Below, piece after piece: positions 1-7,598 of a stretch of DNA of 35,138 nt; position 1 is the first letter of the stretch; every line of letters begins with the position of its first letter. The stretch comes from DASZZY01 sp036260395 (GTDB lineage: Bacteria > Actinomycetota > UBA4738 > CALAEC01), in the NCBI GenBank assembly GCA_036260395.1, contig DASZZY010000072.1, positions 1 through 35,138 of the forward strand, given 5' to 3'. The notes under the pieces are model-generated. The model was not told the origin of the DNA. It searched no databases and was given only the letters and a program-made list of their open reading frames with translations. The position numbers were made by a program, and so were the translations under genes.

Positions 1-325
1 GGAAGTAGTACTCGCCCTGGAAGTACCGGCCCTCGCGGAAGTAGCGCAGCGACAGCAGGAGCACGGCCAGAGCCACGACGAGGAAGAACACCTTGAATAG
101 CACCGCGAACGAGTCGCTGACGTAGGAGCCGCCGAACGACGTCCGCGTCGTGCCGATCAGCGTGAGCTCCACGCCGAGCGCCGCGGCGGTGCCCAGGAAC
201 GCCAGGACCATCGACCACCACTTCCGCTCCGGGCGGAGCCGCAGGTCGCCCAGCAGCACCACCAGGAGCGTGCCGGCGAGGATCAGCTCCGGGGCGATGG
301 CGTGGTAGTCGACGTCGAACGGCAT
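1..325 (-). CDS. nuoN: NADH-quinone oxidoreductase subunit N, second copy (partial, C-terminus off window)
   Basis: Reading down from an ATG at 325, the first 108 codons are open to the window edge. The protein begins MPFDVDYHAIAPELILAG and continues with hydrophobic helices, including LLVVLLGDLRL and FKVFFLVVALAVLLLSLRYF, then GRYFQGEYYF. The opening 'apELIL' followed by a long helix and the loop reading G-E-Y-Y are typical of NuoN, the antiporter-like proton-pumping membrane subunit of complex I. The start lies 4 nt after the nuoM stop, as expected in an operon. Only about a quarter of the usual 480-500 residues is present, so the catalytic Lys and Glu residues cannot be checked. Position in the operon and the N-terminal pattern make the call fairly safe. 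Confidence 0.85.
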   Translation of the reverse strand, partial: MPFDVDYHAIAPELILAGTLLVVLLGDLRLRPERKWWSMVLAFLGTAAALGVELTLIGTTRTSFGGSYVSDSFAVLFKVFFLVVALAVLLLSLRYFREGRYFQGEYYF

Positions 326-329
326 GTCG

Positions 330-1868
330 TCAGAACAGCGTCAGCAGCGTCCCGACGGCCTCGTTCGTCACGCCGAGCACGATGCGCGGGAAGACCCCCA
401 GCACGACGATGGCCACCAGCAGCGGCGCCCACGACACGTACTCGACGGCCGTCATGTCGCGGAACTGCTTGTCCCGCCATCGCTCGGGCACCGTCCCGAG
501 GTTCACCCGCTGGAGCATCCACAGGAAGTAGCCCGCCGTGAGGACCGTGCCGATCCCGCCGAACACCATCAGCGTCCGGAACAGGCCGAGCGACAGGCCC
601 GGCGCCGGCCGATACGAGGACAGCAGGGCCATGACCTCGCCCCAGAACCCGGCCAGCCCGGGGAGCCCCAGGGAGGCGATGGCCGTGAACGCCAGGACGC
701 TCGCCAGGTAGGGGACCTTCTGGAGCATCCCGCCGCCGATCTCGGCGATCTCCCGGGTGTGGTAGCGCTCGTGCAGCGAGCCGGCCAGGAAGAACAGCAT
801 CCCGGTGATGATGCCGTGCGCGACCATGCCGTAGATCGCCGCGTTGATCCCCACGTCCGTCAGCGTCGCCGTCCCGAGCATCACGAACCCCATGTGGCCG
901 ACCGAGGAGAACGCGATCAGGCGCTTCAGGTCGCGCTGGGCCAGGCACGCCAGCGCCGCGTACAAGATGGCGATCACCGCCAGGACGCCGATCACCGGGG
1001 CCCAGATGCGCGCGGCCTGGGGCAGGATCGGCAACGCGATGCGGACGAAGCCGTAGGTCCCCATCTTCAGCAGGACGCCGGCCAGCAGCACCGAGCCCAC
1101 CGTGGGCGCCTCGGTATGCGCGTCCGGGAGCCAGGTGTGGAACGGCCACATCGGCACCTTGATGGCGAAGCCCAGGAACAGACCGGCGAACACCACGAGC
1201 TGGAACGTCCGCCCGAACGTCCCGCCGGCCTGCTGGAGCGCGATCATGTCGAACGTGTTCGGGTTGGCCTTGAAGTACATGGCCAGGAACCCGAGGAGCA
1301 TGAACAGGCTGCCGAACAGCGTGTAGAGGAAGAACTTGATCGCGGCGTACTCGCGGTTCGGCCCGCCCCACACGCCGATCAGGAAGTACATCGGGACCAG
1401 GACCAGCTCCCAGAACACGAAGAACAGCACCAGGTCGAACGCCACGAAGGTCCCGGCCATCCCGGTCTGCAGGAGCAGCAGCAGGGCCACGAACGGCTTG
1501 GGCCGCCCCGGCTCGGGGAGGAACCGCCACGTGTAGACCATGCACAGGAACGAGAGCAGGAGCGTCAGCACGAGCAGCGGGAGACTCACGCCGTCGAGAC
1601 CCATGTGGTAGCGCGCGTCGATCGCCGAGATCCACGACACGTCGACGCGGTACTGGAGCGCGCTGGCCCCCTGCGCCGCGCCGAACGCTCCGGGCGCCGA
1701 GAAGTCGAACCCGAACAGGACGACGATCCCGACCAGCAGGGCCGCGCCGGTGAACAGGATGCCCAGGAGGCGGATCAGCCGGTCTCGCTCGCGCGGAACG
1801 AGGGCGATCACGATCGTCCCCACGGTGGGGAGGAACACCGCCAGCGACAACGCCCACGTCTCGAACAT
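330..1868 (-). CDS. nuoM: NADH-quinone oxidoreductase subunit M, second copy
   Basis: 512 residues, the usual NuoM length, with about 14 membrane helices. It is one of the three antiporter-like proton channels of the complex I membrane arm. The key Glu of helix 5 is seen in FFVFWELVLVPMYF (E154), and the helix 7 Lys in FAIKVPMWPFHTWLPDAHTE (K237), followed by the family signature with APTVGSVLLAGVLLKMGTYG. The ATG at 1868 follows the nuoL stop by 10 nt, and nuoN begins 4 nt after its stop. All the residues needed for pumping appear intact, so this subunit looks functional although the cluster lacks several peripheral-arm genes. Confidence 0.96.
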   Translation of the reverse strand: MFETWALSLAVFLPTVGTIVIALVPRERDRLIRLLGILFTGAALLVGIVVLFGFDFSAPGAFGAAQGASALQYRVDVSWISAIDARYHMGLDGVSLPLLVLTLLLSFLCMVYTWRFLPEPGRPKPFVALLLLLQTGMAGTFVAFDLVLFFVFWELVLVPMYFLIGVWGGPNREYAAIKFFLYTLFGSLFMLLGFLAMYFKANPNTFDMIALQQAGGTFGRTFQLVVFAGLFLGFAIKVPMWPFHTWLPDAHTEAPTVGSVLLAGVLLKMGTYGFVRIALPILPQAARIWAPVIGVLAVIAILYAALACLAQRDLKRLIAFSSVGHMGFVMLGTATLTDVGINAAIYGMVAHGIITGMLFFLAGSLHERYHTREIAEIGGGMLQKVPYLASVLAFTAIASLGLPGLAGFWGEVMALLSSYRPAPGLSLGLFRTLMVFGGIGTVLTAGYFLWMLQRVNLGTVPERWRDKQFRDMTAVEYVSWAPLLVAIVVLGVFPRIVLGVTNEAVGTLLTLF

Positions 1869-1878
1869 CAGACCCCCA

Positions 1879-3801
1879 TCAGACTCGGGTGAAGATCACG
1901 GCCAGGACGGCCACGCCGACGAACAGGAACACCGCGTAGCGCTGCACGTTGCCCGACTGGACGTAGCGGAGCAGGGCGCCGGTCCACCCGGTCCCGACCG
2001 CCACCCGGTTGACCGCGCCGTCGACGACCCGGCGGTCGACGGCCTCCGTGGCCCGCCCCAGTAGCCTCGCCAGGATCCCGAAGCCGTTCACGATCCCGTC
2101 GAGGATCACGCGGCTCGTCCAGTTGACGAAGGCAGCGATCGGGTACTGGATAGGCCGCACGATGCCCCGCAGGTAGACGTCGTCGAGGAAGTACTTCCGG
2201 TCCAGGAACGCGTACAGCGGGCCGAGGGACCGCAGGGGGTCGCGCTCCCGCCACCGGCCGTAGAGGGCCCAGCCCGCGGCGATGCCGACGGCGGCCAGGC
2301 CGACGGACAGCGCCGCCATGCCGAGATCGAACTGCGCCGCGTGCGCCTCCTCGCCGAAGTGCACGAGCTCGCTGAACCCGCCCTCCAGGAACGGCGCGCC
2401 GTAGAACCCGGCCACCGCGGCCAGCCCGGCCAGCGCCACGAGCGGCACCGTCATCACCCGGGGGGACTCGTGCGGGTGCCCCTGCCCCCGGTAGTCGCCG
2501 AAGAACGTGAGCGCGATGGCCCGGGTCATGTAGAAGGCCGTGAGGAGCGCGGTGAGCACGGCCACGATCCACACGCCGTACTGCGCCTCGCGGAAGGCCT
2601 CGACGATGATCTCGTCCTTCGACCAGAACCCCGCCAGGGGCGGGATCCCGGCCAGCGCCGCGGAGCCGATGATGAACGTCCAGAACGTCACCGGCATGGC
2701 CGTGCGCAGCCCGCCCATCTCCGACATGCGGTTGCTGTGGACGGCGTGGATCACGGAGCCCGCCCCGAGGAACAGCAGGGCCTTGAAGAACGCGTGGGTG
2801 AACAGGTGGAACAGCCCCGCGGTGTAGCCGGCCGGGCCCAGCCCCAGCGCGGCCATCATGTACCCGAGCTGGGACACCGTCGAGTACGCCAGGACCCGCT
2901 TGATGTCGTCCTGCACCAGGGCCAGGAGCGCGGCGATGAGCATCGTGATCGCCCCGATCACGGCCACGAACGTCAGCGCCTCGGCCGACCCGGCGAACAC
3001 GCCGAACAGCCGCCCGACCATGTAGACGCCGGCGGCCACCATCGTGGCCGCGTGGATCAGGGCCGACACCGGCGTGGGCCCGGCCATGGCGTCGGGGAGC
3101 CAGACGTGGAGCGGGAACTGCGCCGACTTGCCGATGGCCCCCCCGAACAGCAGGAGGGCCGCCACGGTCAGGGCCCCCGCCGAGATGGCGCCGCCCTGGG
3201 CCAGCTCGGTGATCTCGGTGATGTTCGTGGTCCCGGCGGCGAACGTCAGGACGAAGATGCCGAACACGAACGGGACGTCGCCGGTCCTCGTCGTGATGAA
3301 GGCCTTGTTCGCGGCGTCGGCGTTCTCCTTCTCCTCCCAGAAGTGGCCGATCAGGAGGTAGGAGCAGATCCCCACCAGCTCCCAGCCGACCAGGAGCTGG
3401 AACAGGTCGTTGGCGATGACCAGGTTCAGCATCGACCCCGTGAACAGCGACAGCGCCGCGAAGTACCAGGTGAACCGGGGCTCGTGGGCCATGTAGCCCA
3501 CGGAGTAGATCTGGACCAGCAGCGAGACGAGGGTGACCACGACGAACATCACGGCGGCCAGCCCGTCGACGTTCATCCCGATCTCGAACCGGAGGTCGCC
3601 GATCTCGAACCACGGCCACGACCGCTCCGCGTGGGCGCCGCCCAGGACCTGGACGAAGACGGCCACCGAGATGACGAACGCCGCGCCGGTGGCCAGGATG
3701 CTGATCCCCGCGCCGCGGAGGGGCTCGCGCTTGCCGAAGAACACGATGAGCAGCGTGGCGGCGAGCGGGATGACCGGGATCAGCCACGCCTGCTCGATCA
3801 C
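1879..3801 (-). CDS. nuoL: NADH-quinone oxidoreductase subunit L, second copy
   Basis: 640 residues, about 16 membrane segments, with a C-terminal extension that includes the amphipathic lateral helix region and a last helix (YAVFLFVGVAVLAVIFTRV). It is the distal antiporter-like proton channel of complex I. The helix 5 Glu lies in LLVGWELVGICSYLL (E141) and the helix 7 Lys in GGAIGKSAQFPLHVWLPDAM (K225). The helix 8 motif HAFFKALLFLGAGSVIH is also present. The start is GTG (3801), 4 nt after the nuoK stop. Compared with the other NuoL in the window (13762-15660) the core is clearly homologous but the sequence differs throughout, so this is an old paralogue, not a recent duplicate. Confidence 0.96.
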   Translation of the reverse strand: MIEQAWLIPVIPLAATLLIVFFGKREPLRGAGISILATGAAFVISVAVFVQVLGGAHAERSWPWFEIGDLRFEIGMNVDGLAAVMFVVVTLVSLLVQIYSVGYMAHEPRFTWYFAALSLFTGSMLNLVIANDLFQLLVGWELVGICSYLLIGHFWEEKENADAANKAFITTRTGDVPFVFGIFVLTFAAGTTNITEITELAQGGAISAGALTVAALLLFGGAIGKSAQFPLHVWLPDAMAGPTPVSALIHAATMVAAGVYMVGRLFGVFAGSAEALTFVAVIGAITMLIAALLALVQDDIKRVLAYSTVSQLGYMMAALGLGPAGYTAGLFHLFTHAFFKALLFLGAGSVIHAVHSNRMSEMGGLRTAMPVTFWTFIIGSAALAGIPPLAGFWSKDEIIVEAFREAQYGVWIVAVLTALLTAFYMTRAIALTFFGDYRGQGHPHESPRVMTVPLVALAGLAAVAGFYGAPFLEGGFSELVHFGEEAHAAQFDLGMAALSVGLAAVGIAAGWALYGRWRERDPLRSLGPLYAFLDRKYFLDDVYLRGIVRPIQYPIAAFVNWTSRVILDGIVNGFGILARLLGRATEAVDRRVVDGAVNRVAVGTGWTGALLRYVQSGNVQRYAVFLFVGVAVLAVIFTRV

Positions 3802-3805
3802 TGCC

Positions 3806-4114
3806 TCACCACCGGAGGAGGTTCACCTCGTCGACGTTGATGGTCTCCCGGTTGCGGAAGATGAGGATCACGATCGCCAGCCCGATCCCCACCTCGGCGG
3901 CGGCCACGGTGATCACGAACAGCGCGAACACCTGGCCGGCCACCAGCCCGTCTCGGAGCCACTGGGAGAAGGCCACCAGGTTGACGTTGACGGCGTTCAG
4001 CATGAGCTCGATCGACATGAGCACCAGGACCGCGTTGCGCCGGGCCAGCACCCCGTAGACGCCGATGGCGAACAGGGCCCCGGAGAAGATCAGCACCAGC
4101 GGCAGGCGGATCAC
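3806..4114 (-). CDS. nuoK: NADH-quinone oxidoreductase subunit K, second copy
   Basis: 102 residues with three membrane helices. It is the small MrpC-like subunit of the proton-translocation path. The diagnostic Glu residues lie in LVLMSIELMLNAVNVNLVAFS (helix 2) and in ITVAAAEVGIGLAIVI (helix 3), which matches NuoK well. The start is GTG at 4114. A clear GGAGG on the minus strand sits five bases upstream, which fits because this gene is separated from nuoJ by 46 nt and cannot rely on stop/start coupling. The stop lies 4 nt before the nuoL start. Confidence 0.95.
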   Translation of the reverse strand: MIRLPLVLIFSGALFAIGVYGVLARRNAVLVLMSIELMLNAVNVNLVAFSQWLRDGLVAGQVFALFVITVAAAEVGIGLAIVILIFRNRETINVDEVNLLRW

Positions 4115-4160
4115 GCCGGGGCCTCCGCGGACCGAGGGGAGCGAGACCGCTCGGCTGGGA

Positions 4161-4655
4161 TCACGGCTCCTCCCGCCGGGCCAGCACGATGGCGCCGATC
4201 AGCGCCGCCAGGAGCAGGAACGACACGACCTCGAACGGCAGGACGAACGTGCTGAACAGCTGCTCGCCGATCGCGGCGGTCGACGACCTCTCCAGCTCGA
4301 TGGGCCGTCCCCCGGCGAACGCGTCCCAGCCCAGGTAGCCGAGCCCCGCCGCCACGCCGAGGGCCACGATCGCCGCGACGCCGCGCTGCTGGTTGTCGAG
4401 GGCCTCCCGCCCGATCGGGGCCCTGGTGAGCATCAGCCCGAACAGCAGCAGGACGACGATGGCCCCCACGTAGATCAGGACCTGGACCCAGGCGACGAAC
4501 TCGGCGGCCAGGAGCAGGTAGATCGCGGCCACCGCGGAGAGCGCCGCCACCAGGAACAGCGCCGCGTGGACCACGTTCCGCGAGGTGACCAACCGCAGCG
4601 CGGCGCCGAGGGCCACCACGCCCAGCCCGGAGAAGATCCACTCGTGGAGGGTCAC
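4161..4655 (-). CDS. nuoJ: NADH-quinone oxidoreductase subunit J, second copy
   Basis: 164 residues and about five membrane helices. NuoJ (ND6 homologue) forms part of the link between the quinone site and the antiporter subunits. Family hallmarks seen are the N-terminal NVVHAALFLVAALSAVAAIY, then FVAWVQVLIYVGAIVVLLLFGLMLT, whose IYVGAI stretch is the pi-bulge helix. The start must be GTG at 4655: an in-frame TGA lies a few codons upstream and the first helix follows at once (TLHEWIFSGLGVVAL). The gap of 33 nt from nuoI holds a 9-codon mini-ORF, described separately. The C-terminus ends soon after the last helix (LARREEP), whereas the other NuoJ in the window has a longer Pro/Glu-rich tail. 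Confidence 0.94.
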   Translation of the reverse strand: MTLHEWIFSGLGVVALGAALRLVTSRNVVHAALFLVAALSAVAAIYLLLAAEFVAWVQVLIYVGAIVVLLLFGLMLTRAPIGREALDNQQRGVAAIVALGVAAGLGYLGWDAFAGGRPIELERSSTAAIGEQLFSTFVLPFEVVSFLLLAALIGAIVLARREEP

Positions 4656-4662
4656 GGGGCGC

Positions 4663-4692
4663 TCACCGTGTCACCCGTGTCACCCGGGTCAT
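4663..4692 (-). repeat. 9-nt tandem repeat forming a 9-codon mini-ORF between nuoI and nuoJ
   Basis: On the minus strand, three 9-nt units (ATGACCCGG, then GTGACACGG twice) run head to tail and are followed by TGA. The first ATG overlaps the nuoI stop as ATGA. Read as a frame it gives MTRVTRVTR-stop, which ends 7 nt before the GTG of nuoJ. It may be a translational bridge that carries ribosomes across the only sizeable gap in this half of the operon, or just a slipped-strand repeat in a spacer. The sequence facts are plain; the role is my guess. Confidence 0.4.
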
Positions 4693-5606
4693 CCCTCGCG
4701 CTGCCGGGCGCGGGCCGCCCGGATCGCCGCCGCCTTGGCCCGCCCCTCGGCGACCCGGCGGTCGGTGCCCTTGGCCATCTCCTCCTGGAGGACGCGGTCG
4801 TACGTGGCCTGATCCGGCTCCACCTCGGCCCGCATGTCGTGCGGCGGCGGCTCCGCCTCACCGGTGGCCGGGCTCTCCGGCATGGCGGCGGCCGGGGCCG
4901 GGGCCTCCGCCTCCTCGGGACGCTTCTGGGCCTGCTCGGCGGGGGGCGCCACCTGGGCCTCCGCCGGGCGGGGCGGGGGGACGGCGGCCGGCGGCGGCTC
5001 CGCGGCGCCGGGGCGCTCGATCGGCGCCGCCGACGTCGGCGCCTCGGAGACCGGCGCCGGGGCCGGGGCCTCCTCGACGGGCTCGGCGCCGTCCTCGAGC
5101 TCCGGCGGCGGCTTCACCGTGTAGGTCCACTCGTCGAGCCGCTCCTTCTCGTGCGTGAGCTCGGCGATGCTGTACGTCGCGTACTCGAACTCCGGCGTCC
5201 AGAACAGCGCGTCGAACGGACAGACCTCGACACAGATCCCGCAGTACATGCAGAGCGCGTAATCGATGGCGAACCGGTCCAGCACCTTCACCGAGCGGGC
5301 CCGGCCCCCGGAGGCCGGCGGGTGCGTCTCCTTGTGGGCCTCGATGTAGATGCACCAGTCGGGACACTCGCGGGAGCACTTCCAGCACACCGTGCAGTTC
5401 TCGGGCTTGAGGGCGATCACCCCCCGGCTCCGCGGCGGGAGGTCGGGCTTCTCGTGGGGGTACTGCTGGGTCACCGACCGGGACAGCAGGTGCTTGAGCG
5501 TCACGAACAGGCCCTTGAGGAGCCCCAGGCCCGGGAGGCCCCGGGAGATCGGCCGGGCGGCCTGCTCCTGCTCCTCGAAGCCGCGGGGAACGTCGGTGGT
5601 GGCCAT
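4689..5606 (-). CDS. nuoI: NADH-quinone oxidoreductase subunit I, second copy, with long C-terminal extension
   Basis: 305 residues, about twice the usual NuoI length. The ferredoxin-like part (residues 1-165) carries both tetranuclear cluster motifs that relay electrons toward cluster N2: C71, C74, C77, C81-P and C119, C122, C125, C129-P. An extra Cys (C85) follows the first motif, where most NuoI have Ala or Gln-Ala. After residue 168 comes a low-complexity linker rich in Pro, Ala and Glu (to about 258). Then a highly charged predicted helix (264-303) contains DQATYDRVLQEEMAKG and DRRVAEGRAKAAA. The start is ATG at 5606, directly after the nuoH stop. The tail is too regular and charged to be random read-through and may be a docking arm, but I do not recognise its partner. 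Confidence 0.93.
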   Translation of the reverse strand: MATTDVPRGFEEQEQAARPISRGLPGLGLLKGLFVTLKHLLSRSVTQQYPHEKPDLPPRSRGVIALKPENCTVCWKCSRECPDWCIYIEAHKETHPPASGGRARSVKVLDRFAIDYALCMYCGICVEVCPFDALFWTPEFEYATYSIAELTHEKERLDEWTYTVKPPPELEDGAEPVEEAPAPAPVSEAPTSAAPIERPGAAEPPPAAVPPPRPAEAQVAPPAEQAQKRPEEAEAPAPAAAMPESPATGEAEPPPHDMRAEVEPDQATYDRVLQEEMAKGTDRRVAEGRAKAAAIRAARARQREG

Positions 5607-6596
5607 CTAGACGAGCACCTTGACCACGGCGGTCACCAGGATGTTGGCCAGGGCCAGCGGGATCAGCACGATCCACGAGAACCGCTGGAGCTGGTCCTCG
5701 CGGAGCCGCGGATACGTGGCCCGCAGCCAGATGATCAGGAACGAGATCGCGCCGATCTTGGCCGACATCCAGATCGGCTCGGGGATGAACCCCAGGAGCG
5801 GCGGCGCCAGGTACCCGCCGAGGAACAGCACGGAGGCCACCGCCGAGAGCAGGACGATGCCGGCGTACTCGGCCAGGAGGAAGAAGGCGAACTTCAGCCC
5901 GGTGTACTCGGTGAACGCCCCGAAGATGATCTCGGAGTCGGCGATCGGCATGTCGAACGGGGTCCGCGACAGCTCGGCCAGCGAGGCGATGACGAAGATC
6001 AGCAGGCCGATCGGCTGGACCAGCCCGAACCAGTAGTCGCGCTGGGCCTCCACGATCCCCACCAGCGAGAGCGACCCGGCCAGCATGGCCACCGACACCG
6101 CGGCCAGGATCAGCGGGAGCTCGTAGGCGATCAGCTGGGCCGCGCCCCGGATGGCCCCGATGAGCGAGAACTTGTTGGCCGAGGCCCAGCCGGCCATCAG
6201 GATCCCGATCACCTGGACCGCCGAGATGGCCAGCAGGAAGAACAGCCCGACCTCGAGGTCCTCGACCCAGATCGTGGTCCCGAACGGGATCACCACGAAG
6301 GCCAGGATGACCGGCACCAGCACCACGGCCGGCGCCAGCGAGAACACCCACCGGTCCGCAGCCCGGGGGACGATGTCCTCCTTCTGGACGAACTTCACGC
6401 CGTCGGCGATCAGCTGCGCCCAGCCGTGGAACCGGCCCGCCTCCATGGGCCCGAGGCGGTGCTGCATGTGCGCCAGGACCTTGTGCTCGGCGTAGCCGAT
6501 CGCCAGCGGGGCCGACAGGAAGAAGACCATCACGACGCCGGCCTTCAGCAGGGCCACCACCCAGACGTTCGAGAAGAAGGCGTCGATGAAGCTCAC
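5607..6596 (-). CDS. nuoH: NADH-quinone oxidoreductase subunit H, second copy, divergent
   Basis: 329 residues and eight membrane helices. NuoH joins the membrane arm to the peripheral arm and shapes the quinone tunnel. It is recognised by GYAEHKVLAHMQHRLGP (residues 35-50), ADGVKFVQKEDIVP (65-77), SRTPFDMPIADSEI (210-223), FTEYTGLKFAFFLLAEY, and the C-terminal LRATYPRLREDQL. Two conserved places are changed. AERK is AEHK (R to H at 38). The loop usually reading PFDLPEAExEL is PFDMPIADSEI, so the first Glu is Ile and the second is Asp. The other NuoH of this window keeps the usual residues. The start is GTG at 6596, overlapping the nuoC stop by 4 nt in the place where nuoD, E, F and G would normally stand. 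Confidence 0.94.
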   Translation of the reverse strand: MSFIDAFFSNVWVVALLKAGVVMVFFLSAPLAIGYAEHKVLAHMQHRLGPMEAGRFHGWAQLIADGVKFVQKEDIVPRAADRWVFSLAPAVVLVPVILAFVVIPFGTTIWVEDLEVGLFFLLAISAVQVIGILMAGWASANKFSLIGAIRGAAQLIAYELPLILAAVSVAMLAGSLSLVGIVEAQRDYWFGLVQPIGLLIFVIASLAELSRTPFDMPIADSEIIFGAFTEYTGLKFAFFLLAEYAGIVLLSAVASVLFLGGYLAPPLLGFIPEPIWMSAKIGAISFLIIWLRATYPRLREDQLQRFSWIVLIPLALANILVTAVVKVLV

Positions 6597-7120
6597 GGCT
6601 CCTCCTCCTCCTCGGCGCCTTCCTCGGCCCCGGGCCACGGCTTGGCCAGCCGGGTGGCCAGCGGGAAGTCCTTGCGCATCGGGTGCCCCTCGAACTGCTC
6701 GGGGAGGACGAGCTTCACCAGCTGGGGGTGGCCCTCGAAGTCGATCCCGAACAGCTCCCACGTCTCGCGCTCGTGCCAGTTGGCACCGCCGTAGAGGTCG
6801 GAGATGCTCGGGACCGACGGCTCCTCCCGCCCCGCGGCCACCTTCACCCGCACGGCGTGCCTCCGGGAGGTCGACCACAGCTGGGTCACGACGTCGAAGC
6901 CGCCGTCCCCGACGTCGACCGCGGTGGTGAAGTCATAGAAGTCACAGTCGAAGTCCTCGTCGTCCCTGAGCGTCCCGATGAGCTCGCGGTACCGCTCGCG
7001 CGTGATGCGGACGGTGGCCTGGTCCAGCGCCTCCGAGGTCTCCAGGAGGTCCTGGCCGAACCGGGCCCGCAGGCGTCCGGTGACGTCAGCTGCCCGCAGG
7101 CGCCCCGGTGAGCTGGCCAC
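6593..7120 (-). CDS. nuoC: NADH-quinone oxidoreductase subunit C (30 kDa type), second copy
   Basis: 175 residues. NuoC is a structural peripheral-arm subunit that normally packs against NuoD. The family signature is complete: HERETWELFGIDFEGHPQLVKLVL, then EGHPMRKDFPL. The C-terminus ends in an acidic run (EEGAEEEEEP). The only usable start is GTG at 7120, which overlaps nuoB by 35 nt, the longest overlap in either operon; no ATG, GTG or TTG follows in frame before the conserved core. It is not fused to NuoD and no nuoD follows; the next gene is nuoH. Confidence 0.92.
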   Translation of the reverse strand: MASSPGRLRAADVTGRLRARFGQDLLETSEALDQATVRITRERYRELIGTLRDDEDFDCDFYDFTTAVDVGDGGFDVVTQLWSTSRRHAVRVKVAAGREEPSVPSISDLYGGANWHERETWELFGIDFEGHPQLVKLVLPEQFEGHPMRKDFPLATRLAKPWPGAEEGAEEEEEP

Positions 7121-7598
7121 TCCACTTCTCCCGGATGTCTTCGTGGGCGATCTTCTCCTGCAGCTTGATGATGCCGTGCAGCAGAGCCTCCGGCCGCGGA
7201 GGGCATCCGGGGACGTAGACGTCCACCGGGATGATCTGGTCGACCCCCTTGGTCACCGAGTAGGAGTCCCAGTACGGGCCCCCGCAGTTCGAGCAGGAGC
7301 CGAACGAGATCACGTACTTCGGGTCGGGGATCTGGTCGTAGACGCGCTTGAGCGCCGGGGCCATCTTGTCGGTGACCGTGCCGGCCACCACCAGGAGATC
7401 GGCCTGCCGCGGCCCGTGGGCGAACGGGATAACCCCCAGCCGGATGAAGTCGTGCTTCGACGTGGACGTGGCGATCAGCTCGATGGCGCAGCACGCCAGC
7501 CCGAAGTTCATCACCCACAGCGAGTACCGGCGCCCCCAGTTCAGCAGGAACTTCACCGGCTGGAGCTCGGTCAGCGGGGTCTTCTCGATCAGGCCCAC
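7086..7598 (-). CDS. nuoB: NADH-quinone oxidoreductase subunit B, second copy
   Basis: 170 residues. NuoB holds the terminal iron-sulfur cluster N2, which passes electrons to quinone. The four expected ligands are present: the tandem pair C36-C37 in FGLACCAIEL, C102 in SFGSCSNCGG and C132 in VPGCPPRPEALL. An additional Cys (C105) lies three residues after C102. The start is GTG at 7598, overlapping nuoA by 10 nt exactly as nuoA/nuoB do in the complete operon. The intact cluster ligands argue against decay. NuoB normally works at an interface with NuoD, which this operon does not encode. Confidence 0.96.
   Translation of the reverse strand: MGLIEKTPLTELQPVKFLLNWGRRYSLWVMNFGLACCAIELIATSTSKHDFIRLGVIPFAHGPRQADLLVVAGTVTDKMAPALKRVYDQIPDPKYVISFGSCSNCGGPYWDSYSVTKGVDQIIPVDVYVPGCPPRPEALLHGIIKLQEKIAHEDIREKWSGQLTGAPAGS

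Noticed and set aside
324..1892. Long plus-strand frame of 522 codons opposite nuoM, and similar ones at 4065-6794, 11881-15939 and 18149-20863
   Set aside because: High GC content keeps antisense frames open. Their translations are His/Gln/Arg/Asp-rich with no domains, while the minus strand encodes well-known complex I subunits.
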